Source: Thermoleophilaceae bacterium (GTDB taxonomy: Bacteria; Actinomycetota; Thermoleophilia; Solirubrobacterales; JACPNS01). From it: a DNA stretch of 46,725 nucleotides. Shown here piece by piece: positions 7,822 to 15,697 of this stretch. The stretch covers positions 1 to 46,725 of the forward strand of contig JAEMRJ010000004.1 of NCBI GenBank assembly GCA_016463365.1, written 5' to 3'. A program made the translations under genes and the position numbers. The notes beneath the pieces are model-generated. The model was given only the letters and a program-made list of their open reading frames with translations. It made no database searches and was not told the DNA's origin. How positions within the stretch are numbered: the first letter of the stretch is position 1; every line of letters begins with the position of its first letter.

Positions 7822-10478
7822 GCGCGGTCCGACGCACATTCCTGGGCACGGTTCTTGCGTTGTTCTGCGCGCTGTTGGCGACTTCACTGGCTTCCGCCTA
7901 TTGGACCAATGGCGGTTTTGGCACCGCCAGCGCGTTCACATCGACCATGCCCGGCGGCGTCACGCCGACGGTTTCGGCCACAGGGACGACAGTGACGGTG
8001 GACATATCGCAGGTCAGCGTGAGCGGACAACTTGTTGGAGCTCTCGGTGGCGGCTACGTCGTCAAGCGCTATCCCGCAGCCGGGGGCGCAGCGGTGACTC
8101 CGGGCGGAACATGCGGCGCAACCGTGACCGGAGGCGGCGCAACGCTCAGCTGCACCGAGACCGGCACGCCTCCCGGAGACTGGCGGTACACGGTGTCGCC
8201 GACGCTGTATCAGTGGACCAGCGCGGAGAGCGCGACCAGCTCAATGGTCGTGATCGTGCCTGACCCCGCCTCTGGGCTCACCGTCACGCGCGCGCCGGCT
8301 GCTGCAATGAACCTCAGCTGGACCGCGGGTGCTGGGGCAACCGGCTACAACATCTACCGCCGGACGACGGCAGGTTCCTACAACTACGCAGCCCCGCTCA
8401 ACGGCGGAACGCCCGTCGGCGCAACTGCATACAGCGACACCACAGCGACGAGCGGTACGTCATACAACTACGTCGTCCGCAGCGTCGTCACCGGCAGCAG
8501 CGGCCAGCAGATCGAGAGTGGCGACAGCAACGAGACTGCAGCGCTCACCGCTGACGGCACCGTGCCGACCGGCGTGACGCTCGGCGCCGTTCCGGCAGAC
8601 CTCAACGGCATCAGAACGTTCACCGGCAACGCCAACGACACAATCTCTGGCGTGGCGACCGTGTACTTCGAATACCGGACCAGCCCCGCCGGCGCGTGGA
8701 CCGAAGCGTGCTCGGAAACTGTTTCCCCGTACAGCTGCGACTTTGACACCGCCACGGTGGCGGACGGTCTGTATGACTTCCGCTCACGCGCTGTGGACGG
8801 CGCGGGCAACACCACCAGCTCAACCACGCAGACGAACCGCCGGATTGACAACACCGATCCGGCCGTCACAGTCAATGCTGTCGCGACATACGTGCGCGGA
8901 ACTGTCGCACTGGGCGGGACAGCGTCCGATGCCGGTTCGGGTATCGCGTCGATTTCGCTCAACTACAGGCTTGTTGGCGCGCCGAGCTGGACGGTTCTCT
9001 GCACCCCGGCGTCCAGCCCGGTCTCCTGCAACCTCAACACGGTTCCGCTGATCGACGGCCTCTACGAAGTGCAGATGGTGGTCACCGACGTCGTCGGCAA
9101 CGTGGGCACCGACTCGGACAACGTCACGTTCAACATCGACAACACGGCACCGTCGATCACCATGACCGACCCGGGAGCAAACATGGGAGGTGTCGAGCTG
9201 CTCGAGAGCACCGTCACCGACGCCGGCTCAGGCGTGGCCACGGTTCAGTACCAGTACAAGCCTTCCGCAGGCGCGACCTGGTTCAACGCATGCGGCAGCG
9301 CCGTCACGCCGTTCTCGTGCAACTTCGACACCACTTCGGTCGTCGACGGCAACTACGACTTCCGCGCAATCGCGACCGACGGGCTGGGCACGCAGACCAC
9401 ATCAGCGACGATCGCCACCCGACTGATCGACAACACGAATCCGGTACCGGTCACGATCACGAATCCCGGCACGCCGCTGCGAGCGACGATCACTCTGAAT
9501 GCCGCAGCCACCGACACCGGCGCAGGCATCGCCGACGTGGCGATCCAACGCTCGCCCGCCGGTCTCAACACCTGGACGACGATCTGCGCAGACACCACGT
9601 CTCCGTACTCATGCAGTTTTGACACAACCACCGTGACCGACGGTCTTTACGACCTGCGCGCTGTCGCGACCGACAACTCCGGAAACTCGACCGCATCCGC
9701 CACGGTGACGAGTCGCCTGATCGACAACACTGCGCCTGCAGTTGCATTGACAAACCCCGGCAGTCCGCGACGTGGGACGGTGAACCTCACCGCGACCGCG
9801 ACGGACACAGGCTCGGGTATGACATCAGTGGCCTTCCAGTACAAACTGAGCAGCGGAAGCGTCTGGACCACGATTTCGACCGACGCCACGTCGCCGTACA
9901 CCGCGGCGTTCAACACGACTGCGCTCAACGGCACCTACGACATTCGAGCGCTGGCCACGGATGTCGCGGGCAACCAGTCCAACTCGACCTTCACCGGAAT
10001 CGTGCTTGACAACATCGTGCCGACGGCAGCCGACATTCAGACTGCCAACGGCACCGGAATCCTCGGCCGACCCGACAACGGCGACACGGTCACCTTCACG
10101 TTCTCAGAGCCGATGTTGCCGACCAGCATCCTTGCCGGCTGGACCGGCGCAAGCACGGCGGTGCGCGTGCGACTGGCCCAGGCCGGAGTCGACCGCCTGA
10201 CGATCCGAAACGCAGCGGACACCGCACAGTTGCCCTTCGGGCAGGTGAGAATCGGCACGGCGTGGGTGACAGCAACTGCGAACTTCAACGCAACAATGGT
10301 GCTCGTCGGCAACACCATCGTCGTGACGCTCGGCACTCAGGTCAACGGCACCGTCGCAACCAGCGCCGCTACCTACAACATGCGGTGGAATCCTTCGGCG
10401 ACCGCGACCGACCTTGCCGGCAACCCGATGAGCGTGACTGCTCGAACCGAGACGGGCGCTGCCGACCGCGAGTTCTAA
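7818..10478 (+). CDS. Large secreted FN3/Ig-repeat surface protein with SipW-like signal
   Basis: The frame is open further upstream, but the GTG at 7818 overlaps the TGA of the preceding gene and starts a clear signal peptide (VSAVRRTFLG, hydrophobic core, ASAYWT), giving 886 residues. It is another AYWT-type signal followed by a Gly/Thr/Ala-rich stretch. Next come a fibronectin-III-like domain (about 155-250), then five repeats of about 95 residues, each with D-x-GSG, a (Y/F)-x-Y core, SPYSC(D/S)FDT, DG-x-YD(F/L)RA and ending in IDNT-(A/D/N)P, then a C-terminal domain resembling SwmB-type adhesin modules. The first four repeats carry a paired cysteine pattern, absent from the fifth. No sortase motif is visible. 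Probably an adhesin or matrix filament partner. Confidence 0.8.
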   Translation: MSAVRRTFLGTVLALFCALLATSLASAYWTNGGFGTASAFTSTMPGGVTPTVSATGTTVTVDISQVSVSGQLVGALGGGYVVKRYPAAGGAAVTPGGTCGATVTGGGATLSCTETGTPPGDWRYTVSPTLYQWTSAESATSSMVVIVPDPASGLTVTRAPAAAMNLSWTAGAGATGYNIYRRTTAGSYNYAAPLNGGTPVGATAYSDTTATSGTSYNYVVRSVVTGSSGQQIESGDSNETAALTADGTVPTGVTLGAVPADLNGIRTFTGNANDTISGVATVYFEYRTSPAGAWTEACSETVSPYSCDFDTATVADGLYDFRSRAVDGAGNTTSSTTQTNRRIDNTDPAVTVNAVATYVRGTVALGGTASDAGSGIASISLNYRLVGAPSWTVLCTPASSPVSCNLNTVPLIDGLYEVQMVVTDVVGNVGTDSDNVTFNIDNTAPSITMTDPGANMGGVELLESTVTDAGSGVATVQYQYKPSAGATWFNACGSAVTPFSCNFDTTSVVDGNYDFRAIATDGLGTQTTSATIATRLIDNTNPVPVTITNPGTPLRATITLNAAATDTGAGIADVAIQRSPAGLNTWTTICADTTSPYSCSFDTTTVTDGLYDLRAVATDNSGNSTASATVTSRLIDNTAPAVALTNPGSPRRGTVNLTATATDTGSGMTSVAFQYKLSSGSVWTTISTDATSPYTAAFNTTALNGTYDIRALATDVAGNQSNSTFTGIVLDNIVPTAADIQTANGTGILGRPDNGDTVTFTFSEPMLPTSILAGWTGASTAVRVRLAQAGVDRLTIRNAADTAQLPFGQVRIGTAWVTATANFNATMVLVGNTIVVTLGTQVNGTVATSAATYNMRWNPSATATDLAGNPMSVTARTETGAADREF

Positions 10479-11827
10479 CGCCGCGGGCTGAAGGTCGCCA
10501 GCCCGCCGTCGCCCGGCGCAAACGTGATGCTACGGAAGCCCCACGGCTCAAACTTCTCTGTCGTCGGCTGCAGGTCGAAGCGGTTGAGCATGCGCTCCAT
10601 GACGACGTTGAACTCCATGCGCGCGAACGCGGCACCGATACAGCGTCGGACTCCGCCGCCGAACGGGATGTAGGCGTAGTTGGAGGGGCGCTCCTCGAGG
10701 AAGCGCTCCGGCCGGTACTCAAGCGGGTCCTTGAAGAGGTTCGGATCGAAGTGGGTCAGCGCCGGGTTGCAGCCGATCCGCGTGTCGACCGGCAGTCGAT
10801 AGCCGTTCAGCACGAATGGCTGCTTCTGCACGCTGCGCACGGACAGCGAGACGGTCGGGCGGATGCGCAGCGTTTCGTCGAAGACCGCATTGAGGTACTC
10901 GGTCTCACCCGCGCGCACGGATTCGGTCAGCTTGCCGAGCACCTCGGGGTTGCGTGAGAGTCGCTCGACGGCCCAAGAGAGCGTGGCGGCAGTGGTCTCG
11001 TGCCCGGCGATCATCATCGTCATCAGCTGGTCGCGGATCTCGACGTCGCTCATCGCGCTGCCGTCTTCGTGCGTCGCCTGCACGAGCAGAGACATCACAT
11101 CGGTCCGGTCGGCGAGCTGCGGGTCGCGGCGAGCTTCTTCCATCAGGTCGTAGAGGATCGCGTCGATCTGATCGCGCAGTCGCAAGAACCTGCCCCACGG
11201 ACTGCGCGGCCCCAGGTCTTTCTGGGCGAATGTGAGGAGCACGACCTTGGTGGCGACTTCGACCGCCTGCGGCACAAGGTCCTCAAGCTGACGGAGCGAC
11301 TCGTCGCGCGCGCCGAAGATCGTCGTCAAGATCGCGCGCAGCGTGATGCGCTGCATCGGCTCGATCGTGCGCATCTGCTCGCCGGTCTTCCAGGTGTCCA
11401 GTTCTTCGTCGGCGATCTCGGCGAAGACGTCGGCGTAGGACTGCATGCGCTCGCCGTGGAAGGGCGGCAACAGGATGCGCCGCTGGCGCAGATGGAGATC
11501 TTCATCGATTGCAAGCAGCGAGTTCGCGCCCAGCACGGCGCCCAGCGGGCTGCCGGTGCCGGCGTGCAGCAGCTTCGCGTCTGCGGTCAGAGTCTGCTTG
11601 ATCAGATCGGGGTCAGAGATGATCACGAAGTCCGGAAAGCCCAGCAGCTTGATCGAGAACATGTCGCCGTACTTGCGGTGCGCGCGACGCATCATCGGGA
11701 TGTTGCGCACCAGGAAACCGAGCGACTGGATCGACTGCGGCATTCGCGGGCCGGGCGGGAGTCCCTCGATCACGGACTCGAGGGGCGCTGCGTCGGACGT
11801 CTGCCTGGTCGGGGTCTCTACGGCCAT
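10475..11827 (-). CDS. Cytochrome P450
   Basis: A 450-residue class-I-type P450 without a membrane anchor. Seen: I-helix AGHETTAATLSW, the ExxR motif in DETLRIRP, and the heme loop FGGGVRRCIGAAF with the thiolate ligand at C396. P450s use electrons from ferredoxin or a flavoprotein to oxygenate hydrophobic substrates; no redox partner lies nearby and the substrate is unknown. The N-terminus (PPGPRMPQ) is the usual Pro-rich lead. It is divergent from a TetR regulator with two palindromic operators between them. Its stop codon overlaps that of the convergent Ig-repeat gene by four bases. A second P450 of similar type is at 38954-40369. Confidence 0.95.
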   Translation of the reverse strand: MAVETPTRQTSDAAPLESVIEGLPPGPRMPQSIQSLGFLVRNIPMMRRAHRKYGDMFSIKLLGFPDFVIISDPDLIKQTLTADAKLLHAGTGSPLGAVLGANSLLAIDEDLHLRQRRILLPPFHGERMQSYADVFAEIADEELDTWKTGEQMRTIEPMQRITLRAILTTIFGARDESLRQLEDLVPQAVEVATKVVLLTFAQKDLGPRSPWGRFLRLRDQIDAILYDLMEEARRDPQLADRTDVMSLLVQATHEDGSAMSDVEIRDQLMTMMIAGHETTAATLSWAVERLSRNPEVLGKLTESVRAGETEYLNAVFDETLRIRPTVSLSVRSVQKQPFVLNGYRLPVDTRIGCNPALTHFDPNLFKDPLEYRPERFLEERPSNYAYIPFGGGVRRCIGAAFARMEFNVVMERMLNRFDLQPTTEKFEPWGFRSITFAPGDGGLATFSPRR

Positions 11828-11878
11828 CGTGCTGCTCGACTTTCGTGCTCGCTGTGCTGGGCGAATTGGAAGAGAGGT

Positions 11879-11917
11879 GGCGGGTTCCTCTGTCGGGGGG
11901 AGTCAGAGGAACCCGCC
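11879..11917 (-). promoter_or_regulatory. 14-bp perfect inverted repeat in the P450 5' region
   Basis: GGCGGGTTCCTCTG at 11879-11892 pairs with CAGAGGAACCCGCC at 11904-11917 around an 11-nt loop. It lies between the P450 start codon (11827) and the two TetR-type operators. If the P450 promoter lies upstream of it, the hairpin sits in the mRNA leader. No U-tract follows on either strand, so a simple terminator is unlikely; it may be a leader hairpin affecting stability or translation, or another protein site. Confidence 0.6.
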
Positions 11918-11920
11918 GCT

Positions 11921-11936
11921 GGTACACAGATGTACC
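11921..11936. promoter_or_regulatory. Palindromic operator 1 (GGTACA-N4-TGTACC)
   Basis: A perfect inverted repeat with CAGA in the middle. It has the same arms as operator 2, 29 bp centre to centre, and lies just upstream of the TTGACA box of the TetR gene. It is a likely binding site for the adjacent TetR protein and could repress both divergent genes. Confidence 0.8.
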
Positions 11937-11938
11937 GC

Positions 11939-11967
11939 TTGACAGGAATGGTACACCGTTGTACCAT
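11939..11967 (+). promoter_or_regulatory. Predicted promoter of the TetR regulator gene
   Basis: TTGACA at 11939-11944 and TACCAT at 11962-11967 are separated by 17 bp. The -10 box lies on the right arm of operator 2, and operator 1 abuts the -35 box, so binding of a repressor at either site would block the promoter. Transcription would start near 11974, about 26 nt before the ATG at 12000. Confidence 0.6.
11950..11965. promoter_or_regulatory. Palindromic operator 2 (GGTACA-N4-TGTACC)
   Basis: A perfect inverted repeat with CCGT in the middle, identical in both arms to operator 1. It covers the spacer end and -10 box of the TetR promoter, the expected position for autorepression. Confidence 0.8.
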
Positions 11968-11999
11968 CAATTTCAAGAGCTGTTCGAAAATACTTTTTG

Positions 12000-12632
12000 A
12001 TGGCCTCAGCCACCTCCCAATCCCCCACCTCCCCCGCGCTCGCCGTCCTCTTTGACGAGAATGTCACCCGTGATCGCCTGATGCGCGCGATGGGCGAATC
12101 GCTGATGGAAAAGGGCTATGCCGGCACGGTCGTCGCCGACATCGTCCGGCGGGCTCGCGTTTCGCGCCGCACTTTCTACGAGGAGTTCGACGACCGCGGT
12201 GAGTGCTTCCTGGAAATCTGCAACCGATCAACGGAATTCGCGCGTGAGGTGATCAATCAGGCGGCAGACCCCGCGCTCTCCTGGGAGGAACAGTCAGAGA
12301 ATGCGGTCAATGCGTACTTCGCGTTCATGACCGTCGAACCTCAACTCACCCGCGCAATGCTCTTCGAGGTCTACGCGCTCGGCGATCGCGGTCTTGCCAG
12401 TCACCGCGACACCCACCATGCATTCACTGAGCAGTTGCTCGAGCTGGCACGTCGTGCCCGCGAAAGCGACGACTCGATCCGAGATTTTTCTTACGCCAGC
12501 GCCGCTGCGGTGGTCGGCGCGATCTATCAGCTGATTCAGATGGCGACTGAGGAAGAATCGCGTGTGAGCATCGCCGAGGCACGGGTTGCTGCGTTCGAGC
12601 TCGTCATGGCCATGGCGGCCCAGCGCGCATAG
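12000..12632 (+). CDS. TetR/AcrR-family transcriptional regulator
   Basis: A 210-residue protein with the TetR plan: an N-terminal helix-turn-helix at about residues 22-65 (LMEKGYAGTVVADIVRRARVSRRTFYEEF, with the typical F-Y-x-x-F ending) and a divergent all-helical ligand domain. The ATG at 12000 is preferred over the TTG one codon upstream. It is divergent from a P450 gene, with two identical-arm palindromes between them, so it probably represses itself and the P450 in response to a hydrophobic ligand. The ligand cannot be predicted. Confidence 0.9.
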   Translation: MASATSQSPTSPALAVLFDENVTRDRLMRAMGESLMEKGYAGTVVADIVRRARVSRRTFYEEFDDRGECFLEICNRSTEFAREVINQAADPALSWEEQSENAVNAYFAFMTVEPQLTRAMLFEVYALGDRGLASHRDTHHAFTEQLLELARRARESDDSIRDFSYASAAAVVGAIYQLIQMATEEESRVSIAEARVAAFELVMAMAAQRA

Positions 12633-12703
12633 CAACGACTGGACAAACCGCGTAATTTGCGGGGATTTTGACCTTTCTCCAGCGCGATACCAATTATTCC
12701 TGT

Positions 12704-12866
12704 ATATTGGCTGACCAGCCAGCCAATGCCCGCTGGTCCCTGCAGATCGCGTTTCCTCCTAAAAACAAGATCTGTCCCAGAACACCGCGACTCACTCAAC
12801 TCCGCACCGAGCGAGTCGACCCAGCCAGGTGGCCGTAGCTCAGTCGGCCACCTGGCTTTTCTTTTG
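12704..12866 (+). ncRNA. Candidate small RNA in the TetR-PafBC gap
   Basis: The 303-base gap 12633-12935 has no convincing gene but holds the parts of a transcription unit: a possible promoter (TTGACC at 12668-12673, 18 bp, AATTAT at 12692-12697), a hairpin at 12706-12727 with 8-bp arms ATTGGCTG/CAGCCAAT, an unpaired-looking A-rich stretch around 12750-12765, and a perfect terminator at 12823-12866. The product would be about 160 nt. It could instead be the 3' UTR of the TetR mRNA. No known RNA family is recognised. Confidence 0.4.
12823..12866 (+). terminator. Rho-independent terminator
   Basis: A perfect 12-bp stem, AGCCAGGTGGCC at 12823-12834 with GGCCACCTGGCT at 12846-12857, an 11-nt loop, then TTTCTTTTG. 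It would stop plus-strand transcription from the TetR gene or the candidate small RNA before the PafBC gene. The loop happens to read like a tRNA D-arm. Confidence 0.9.
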
Positions 12867-12935
12867 TTGCAATTTGCGAAAGCCCGCTCAAATAGGGGGT
12901 GAATCGCCTCTACCGCTCAACTAAGGTGCAAGTGA

Positions 12936-15068
12936 GTGGCCAAGGACACGGAAAAACTCATTCGGCAGCTGTCGTTGATCTCGTTCTTGATGGCAAAGCG
13001 CCGTCCGGTCACCGCTCTCGAAATCAAGCGCGACGTAGAGGGATACAGCGAGATGAACGACGACGCATTTGCGCGTCGCTTCTACGCAGATCGCGCAGAG
13101 CTCGAAGCACTGGGCATTGAGCTGCGCGTCGACCGCGCCGTGGACGGTTTCTACGAAGCCGAGAACTACTCCCTCCCCCCAGAGAACTTCTACCTACCCA
13201 GCGTGCAGTTCACCGACCGCGAGCTCGCTTCGTTGACCACCGCGTTGAAGATGCTCGACGGCCGCTTCGCCTACGCCGAGCCGCTGCGCCTCGCGCTTCA
13301 GCAACTCACCTGGGGACGCCCCTCTCCGCTCTCGGCGCCGGACGAAACCTCGATCCACATCGCCGTCGGGCCCGACGTCGAGGGCCGCGAGCTCTCGCAG
13401 CGCCTCTCCAAGATCGAAAATGCGATCTTCCGCCGCAAGACGATCCTCTTCGAGTACAAGACGATCACGACCGGCGCCACAGAGAAGCGCAAGGTCGACC
13501 CCTTCCACCTGCTCTATCGCGGCGGCCAGTTCTACATGATCGGCCACAGCCACGAGCGCGACGAGCAGCGCATGTTCAAGCTCTCGCGTATCCAGGGCAA
13601 GATCAGCTATGCCAGCAAGGCCGAGCACGACTTCCCGCCGCCAGAAGACTTCGATCCACGCGAGTACGCGACGATGGCCGAGTGGCAGTTCGGGCAGGCC
13701 CCCCAGAGCGCCTCGATCTGGATCAGCGAGCGCGTCGCCTGGCTGGTCGAGCGTCACTTTTCGCGCGCGGGCTCGATCCGTGCGCCCCGACGCGGCGAGG
13801 CCGTGCCCGGCAAGGGCGTCATCTTCGAGACCGACTTCACAGAGTCCGCGCCGCTGATCTCGTGGGTGCTCGGCCTGGGCCCGCGCGCGCAGATCCTTCA
13901 GCCGGCAGAACTCGCGGCCGACGTCCAAGAACGCGTCGCACGTATCGCCACCGAGCACGACGGCGAGTTTGCGATCGCACCGAAGATCGCCCGTCGCCGC
14001 GGCCCCGCTGCCGGCACCGGCGCTGCTTCAGACTCCGAGAACTCGATCCGGCCCGAGCGCTTCGCCCGGCTGATCACCCTGGCCGGCATCCTGATCGGCG
14101 CCACGCATACCGGCTCGACCGTCTCGCTGAGCCAACTGGTGATCGACCTCAACGTCCCGAAAGAAGAGATCGAGGAAGACATCGAGGTTCTCAACGTCGT
14201 CAACTTCGGCGGCGGCAGTTATGTGCTCTTCGCGCAGATCGAAGATGACGAGATCTCCGTCGACAGCGAGCCCTACTCCGACAACTTCGCCCGCCCCGCC
14301 CGCCTGCTTCCGCTCGAGGCTAAGGCATTGATCGCGGCGATCGACCTGCTCGGCGAGTACTTCCCCAACGACTCGCTGCTGACCGCGCGCAGAAAGGTCG
14401 TCACCGCGCTGGGCGAGGATCCTGCAACCAGCGGTCTGCAGATCGCCGCCACCCAGGCCGACGACTCAGAGATCGCCACGCTCGTCTCGCAGGCCATCCA
14501 GGGCCACCTGCTCGTAGAGATCGAGCACTACAAGGAAGATCAGGACACCTTCACCAAGCGCACGATCGAGCCCTACTCGCTGATGAACGGCCGCGAAGGC
14601 TGGTACGTCCACTCATGGGACCGCGAACGCGAGGCGCCGCGCGACTTCCGCCTCGACCGCATCAAGACTGCCGACGTGAGCAACGAGACCTTCGCCGTGC
14701 GCGAGGGCATGATGCCCGACCTCGACGGCTGGGCCCGGTCGGGCACGCTGTCCACGGGCACGTCGGCAAAAATCTGGATCAGCCCCGAGCGTGCGCCCCG
14801 TGCCCGCGAGGAGTACGAGCCTTCGCTCGAGCTGAAGGACGGCGCAATTCTGATCGACCTGCCCTATGGCGGGGTCAACTGGCTGGTGTCTGAGATCTTC
14901 AAGTTCGGCGCCGACGCCGTCGTGCTCGAACCGCTCGAAGCCCGTGACGCAGTTCGCGACGCGGCCAAGGCGCTGAGCGCCGAGATCGACGGCGGCGGCG
15001 TCAAGGCTGCTTCTGCCCGCCCTCGCCCCAAGGGCGACGCACGCAAGAAGCCCGTTGTCGCGGGCTAG
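12936..15068 (+). CDS. pafBC: Fused PafB-PafC WYL-domain transcriptional activator
   Basis: A 710-residue protein made of two tandem WYL regulators. The first half has an N-terminal winged helix (about 1-75), a WYL domain (about 150-235) and a WCX extension. The second half begins near residue 365 (FARLITLAGILIGATHTGSTVSLSQLVIDL) with another HTH, a second WYL domain and WCX. In most Actinobacteria PafB and PafC are separate and form a heterodimer that activates the LexA-independent DNA-damage response; fused forms exist in some lineages. Start: GTG at 12936, with TAAGGT at 12922-12927 as a possible -10 of a near-leaderless transcript. No proteasome-accessory gene (pafA) is adjacent. Confidence 0.88.
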   Translation: MAKDTEKLIRQLSLISFLMAKRRPVTALEIKRDVEGYSEMNDDAFARRFYADRAELEALGIELRVDRAVDGFYEAENYSLPPENFYLPSVQFTDRELASLTTALKMLDGRFAYAEPLRLALQQLTWGRPSPLSAPDETSIHIAVGPDVEGRELSQRLSKIENAIFRRKTILFEYKTITTGATEKRKVDPFHLLYRGGQFYMIGHSHERDEQRMFKLSRIQGKISYASKAEHDFPPPEDFDPREYATMAEWQFGQAPQSASIWISERVAWLVERHFSRAGSIRAPRRGEAVPGKGVIFETDFTESAPLISWVLGLGPRAQILQPAELAADVQERVARIATEHDGEFAIAPKIARRRGPAAGTGAASDSENSIRPERFARLITLAGILIGATHTGSTVSLSQLVIDLNVPKEEIEEDIEVLNVVNFGGGSYVLFAQIEDDEISVDSEPYSDNFARPARLLPLEAKALIAAIDLLGEYFPNDSLLTARRKVVTALGEDPATSGLQIAATQADDSEIATLVSQAIQGHLLVEIEHYKEDQDTFTKRTIEPYSLMNGREGWYVHSWDREREAPRDFRLDRIKTADVSNETFAVREGMMPDLDGWARSGTLSTGTSAKIWISPERAPRAREEYEPSLELKDGAILIDLPYGGVNWLVSEIFKFGADAVVLEPLEARDAVRDAAKALSAEIDGGGVKAASARPRPKGDARKKPVVAG

Positions 15069-15087
15069 TCGCAGATAGGCTGGCCCC

Positions 15088-15555
15088 GTGGCCAGCAAGC
15101 GCGACCAGATCATCCTCACCGACAACGAGATCGATGCGTTCCTCGACGAGCAGCGCACGGTGATCGTCGGCACCAACGGCCCGCGCGGTGTCCCGCACAT
15201 GATGCCGCTCTGGTACGTGGTTCGCGGCGCCGAGATCTGGGGCTGGACCTTCACCAAGGCCCAGAAGATCAAGAACCTCGAGCGCGATCCGCGCGCAACG
15301 TTGCTGGTTGAAACTGGCGAGACCTACGACCAGTTGCGCGGAGTCTCCTACGAGTGCGACGTCGAGATGAGCACCGACCACGAAGTCGTGCGGGGAGTGG
15401 GCGTCGAACTTTTTACGCGCTACGGCGACGGCAACTACCCGGTCGACGCGGTGATCCAGATGATCGAAGCGCAGGCGCCCAAGCGCACCGCGCTCAGATT
15501 CACGCCGCACCGCACGATGAGCTGGGACCATCGCAAGCTTGGTGGGACGTACTGA
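15088..15555 (+). CDS. PPOX-class (pyridoxamine oxidase-fold) flavin/F420-dependent protein
   Basis: A 155-residue split-beta-barrel protein. The strand pattern (TVIVGTNGPRGVPHMMPLWYVVRGAEIWGWT, then KAQKIKNLERDPRATLLVETGETYDQLRGVSYE) is that of the PPOX family that binds FMN or F420, common in Actinobacteria. The reaction and substrate are unknown. A TAGGCT hexamer at 15076-15081 lies six bases before the GTG start, which suggests its own leaderless transcript rather than co-transcription with pafBC. Confidence 0.82.
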   Translation: MASKRDQIILTDNEIDAFLDEQRTVIVGTNGPRGVPHMMPLWYVVRGAEIWGWTFTKAQKIKNLERDPRATLLVETGETYDQLRGVSYECDVEMSTDHEVVRGVGVELFTRYGDGNYPVDAVIQMIEAQAPKRTALRFTPHRTMSWDHRKLGGTY

Positions 15556-15597
15556 ACGGCCCGTTCGGGGTGCTGGCGGCAGAGTGGTCGTAGCTTC

Positions 15598-15643
15598 TAT
15601 GATCCGTTTTGGACGAGGGACGCGCTTGTGAAGCGCTGATCCC
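15598..15643 (+). promoter_or_regulatory. Possible -10 box and leader hairpin before the TMEM175 gene
   Basis: TATGAT at 15598-15603 resembles a -10 box; no good -35 is seen. Just downstream GCGCTT/AAGCGC (15622-15636) forms a small hairpin, extended by GGGA/TCCC (15617-15620 and 15640-15643). It could form part of the 5' leader of the gene at 15698. Confidence 0.3.
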
Positions 15644-15697
15644 GTTCCATGGCGGTCCCTGCAGGCCGCAGGCGCGACAATTGGATTTCATCCGACA

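Noticed and set aside
12831..12855. tRNA-like text (GTAGCTCAGTCGG) at the terminator
   Set aside because: Only a D-arm-like string is present. There is no anticodon arm, T-arm or acceptor partner, and the bases form the loop and stem of a perfect terminator.
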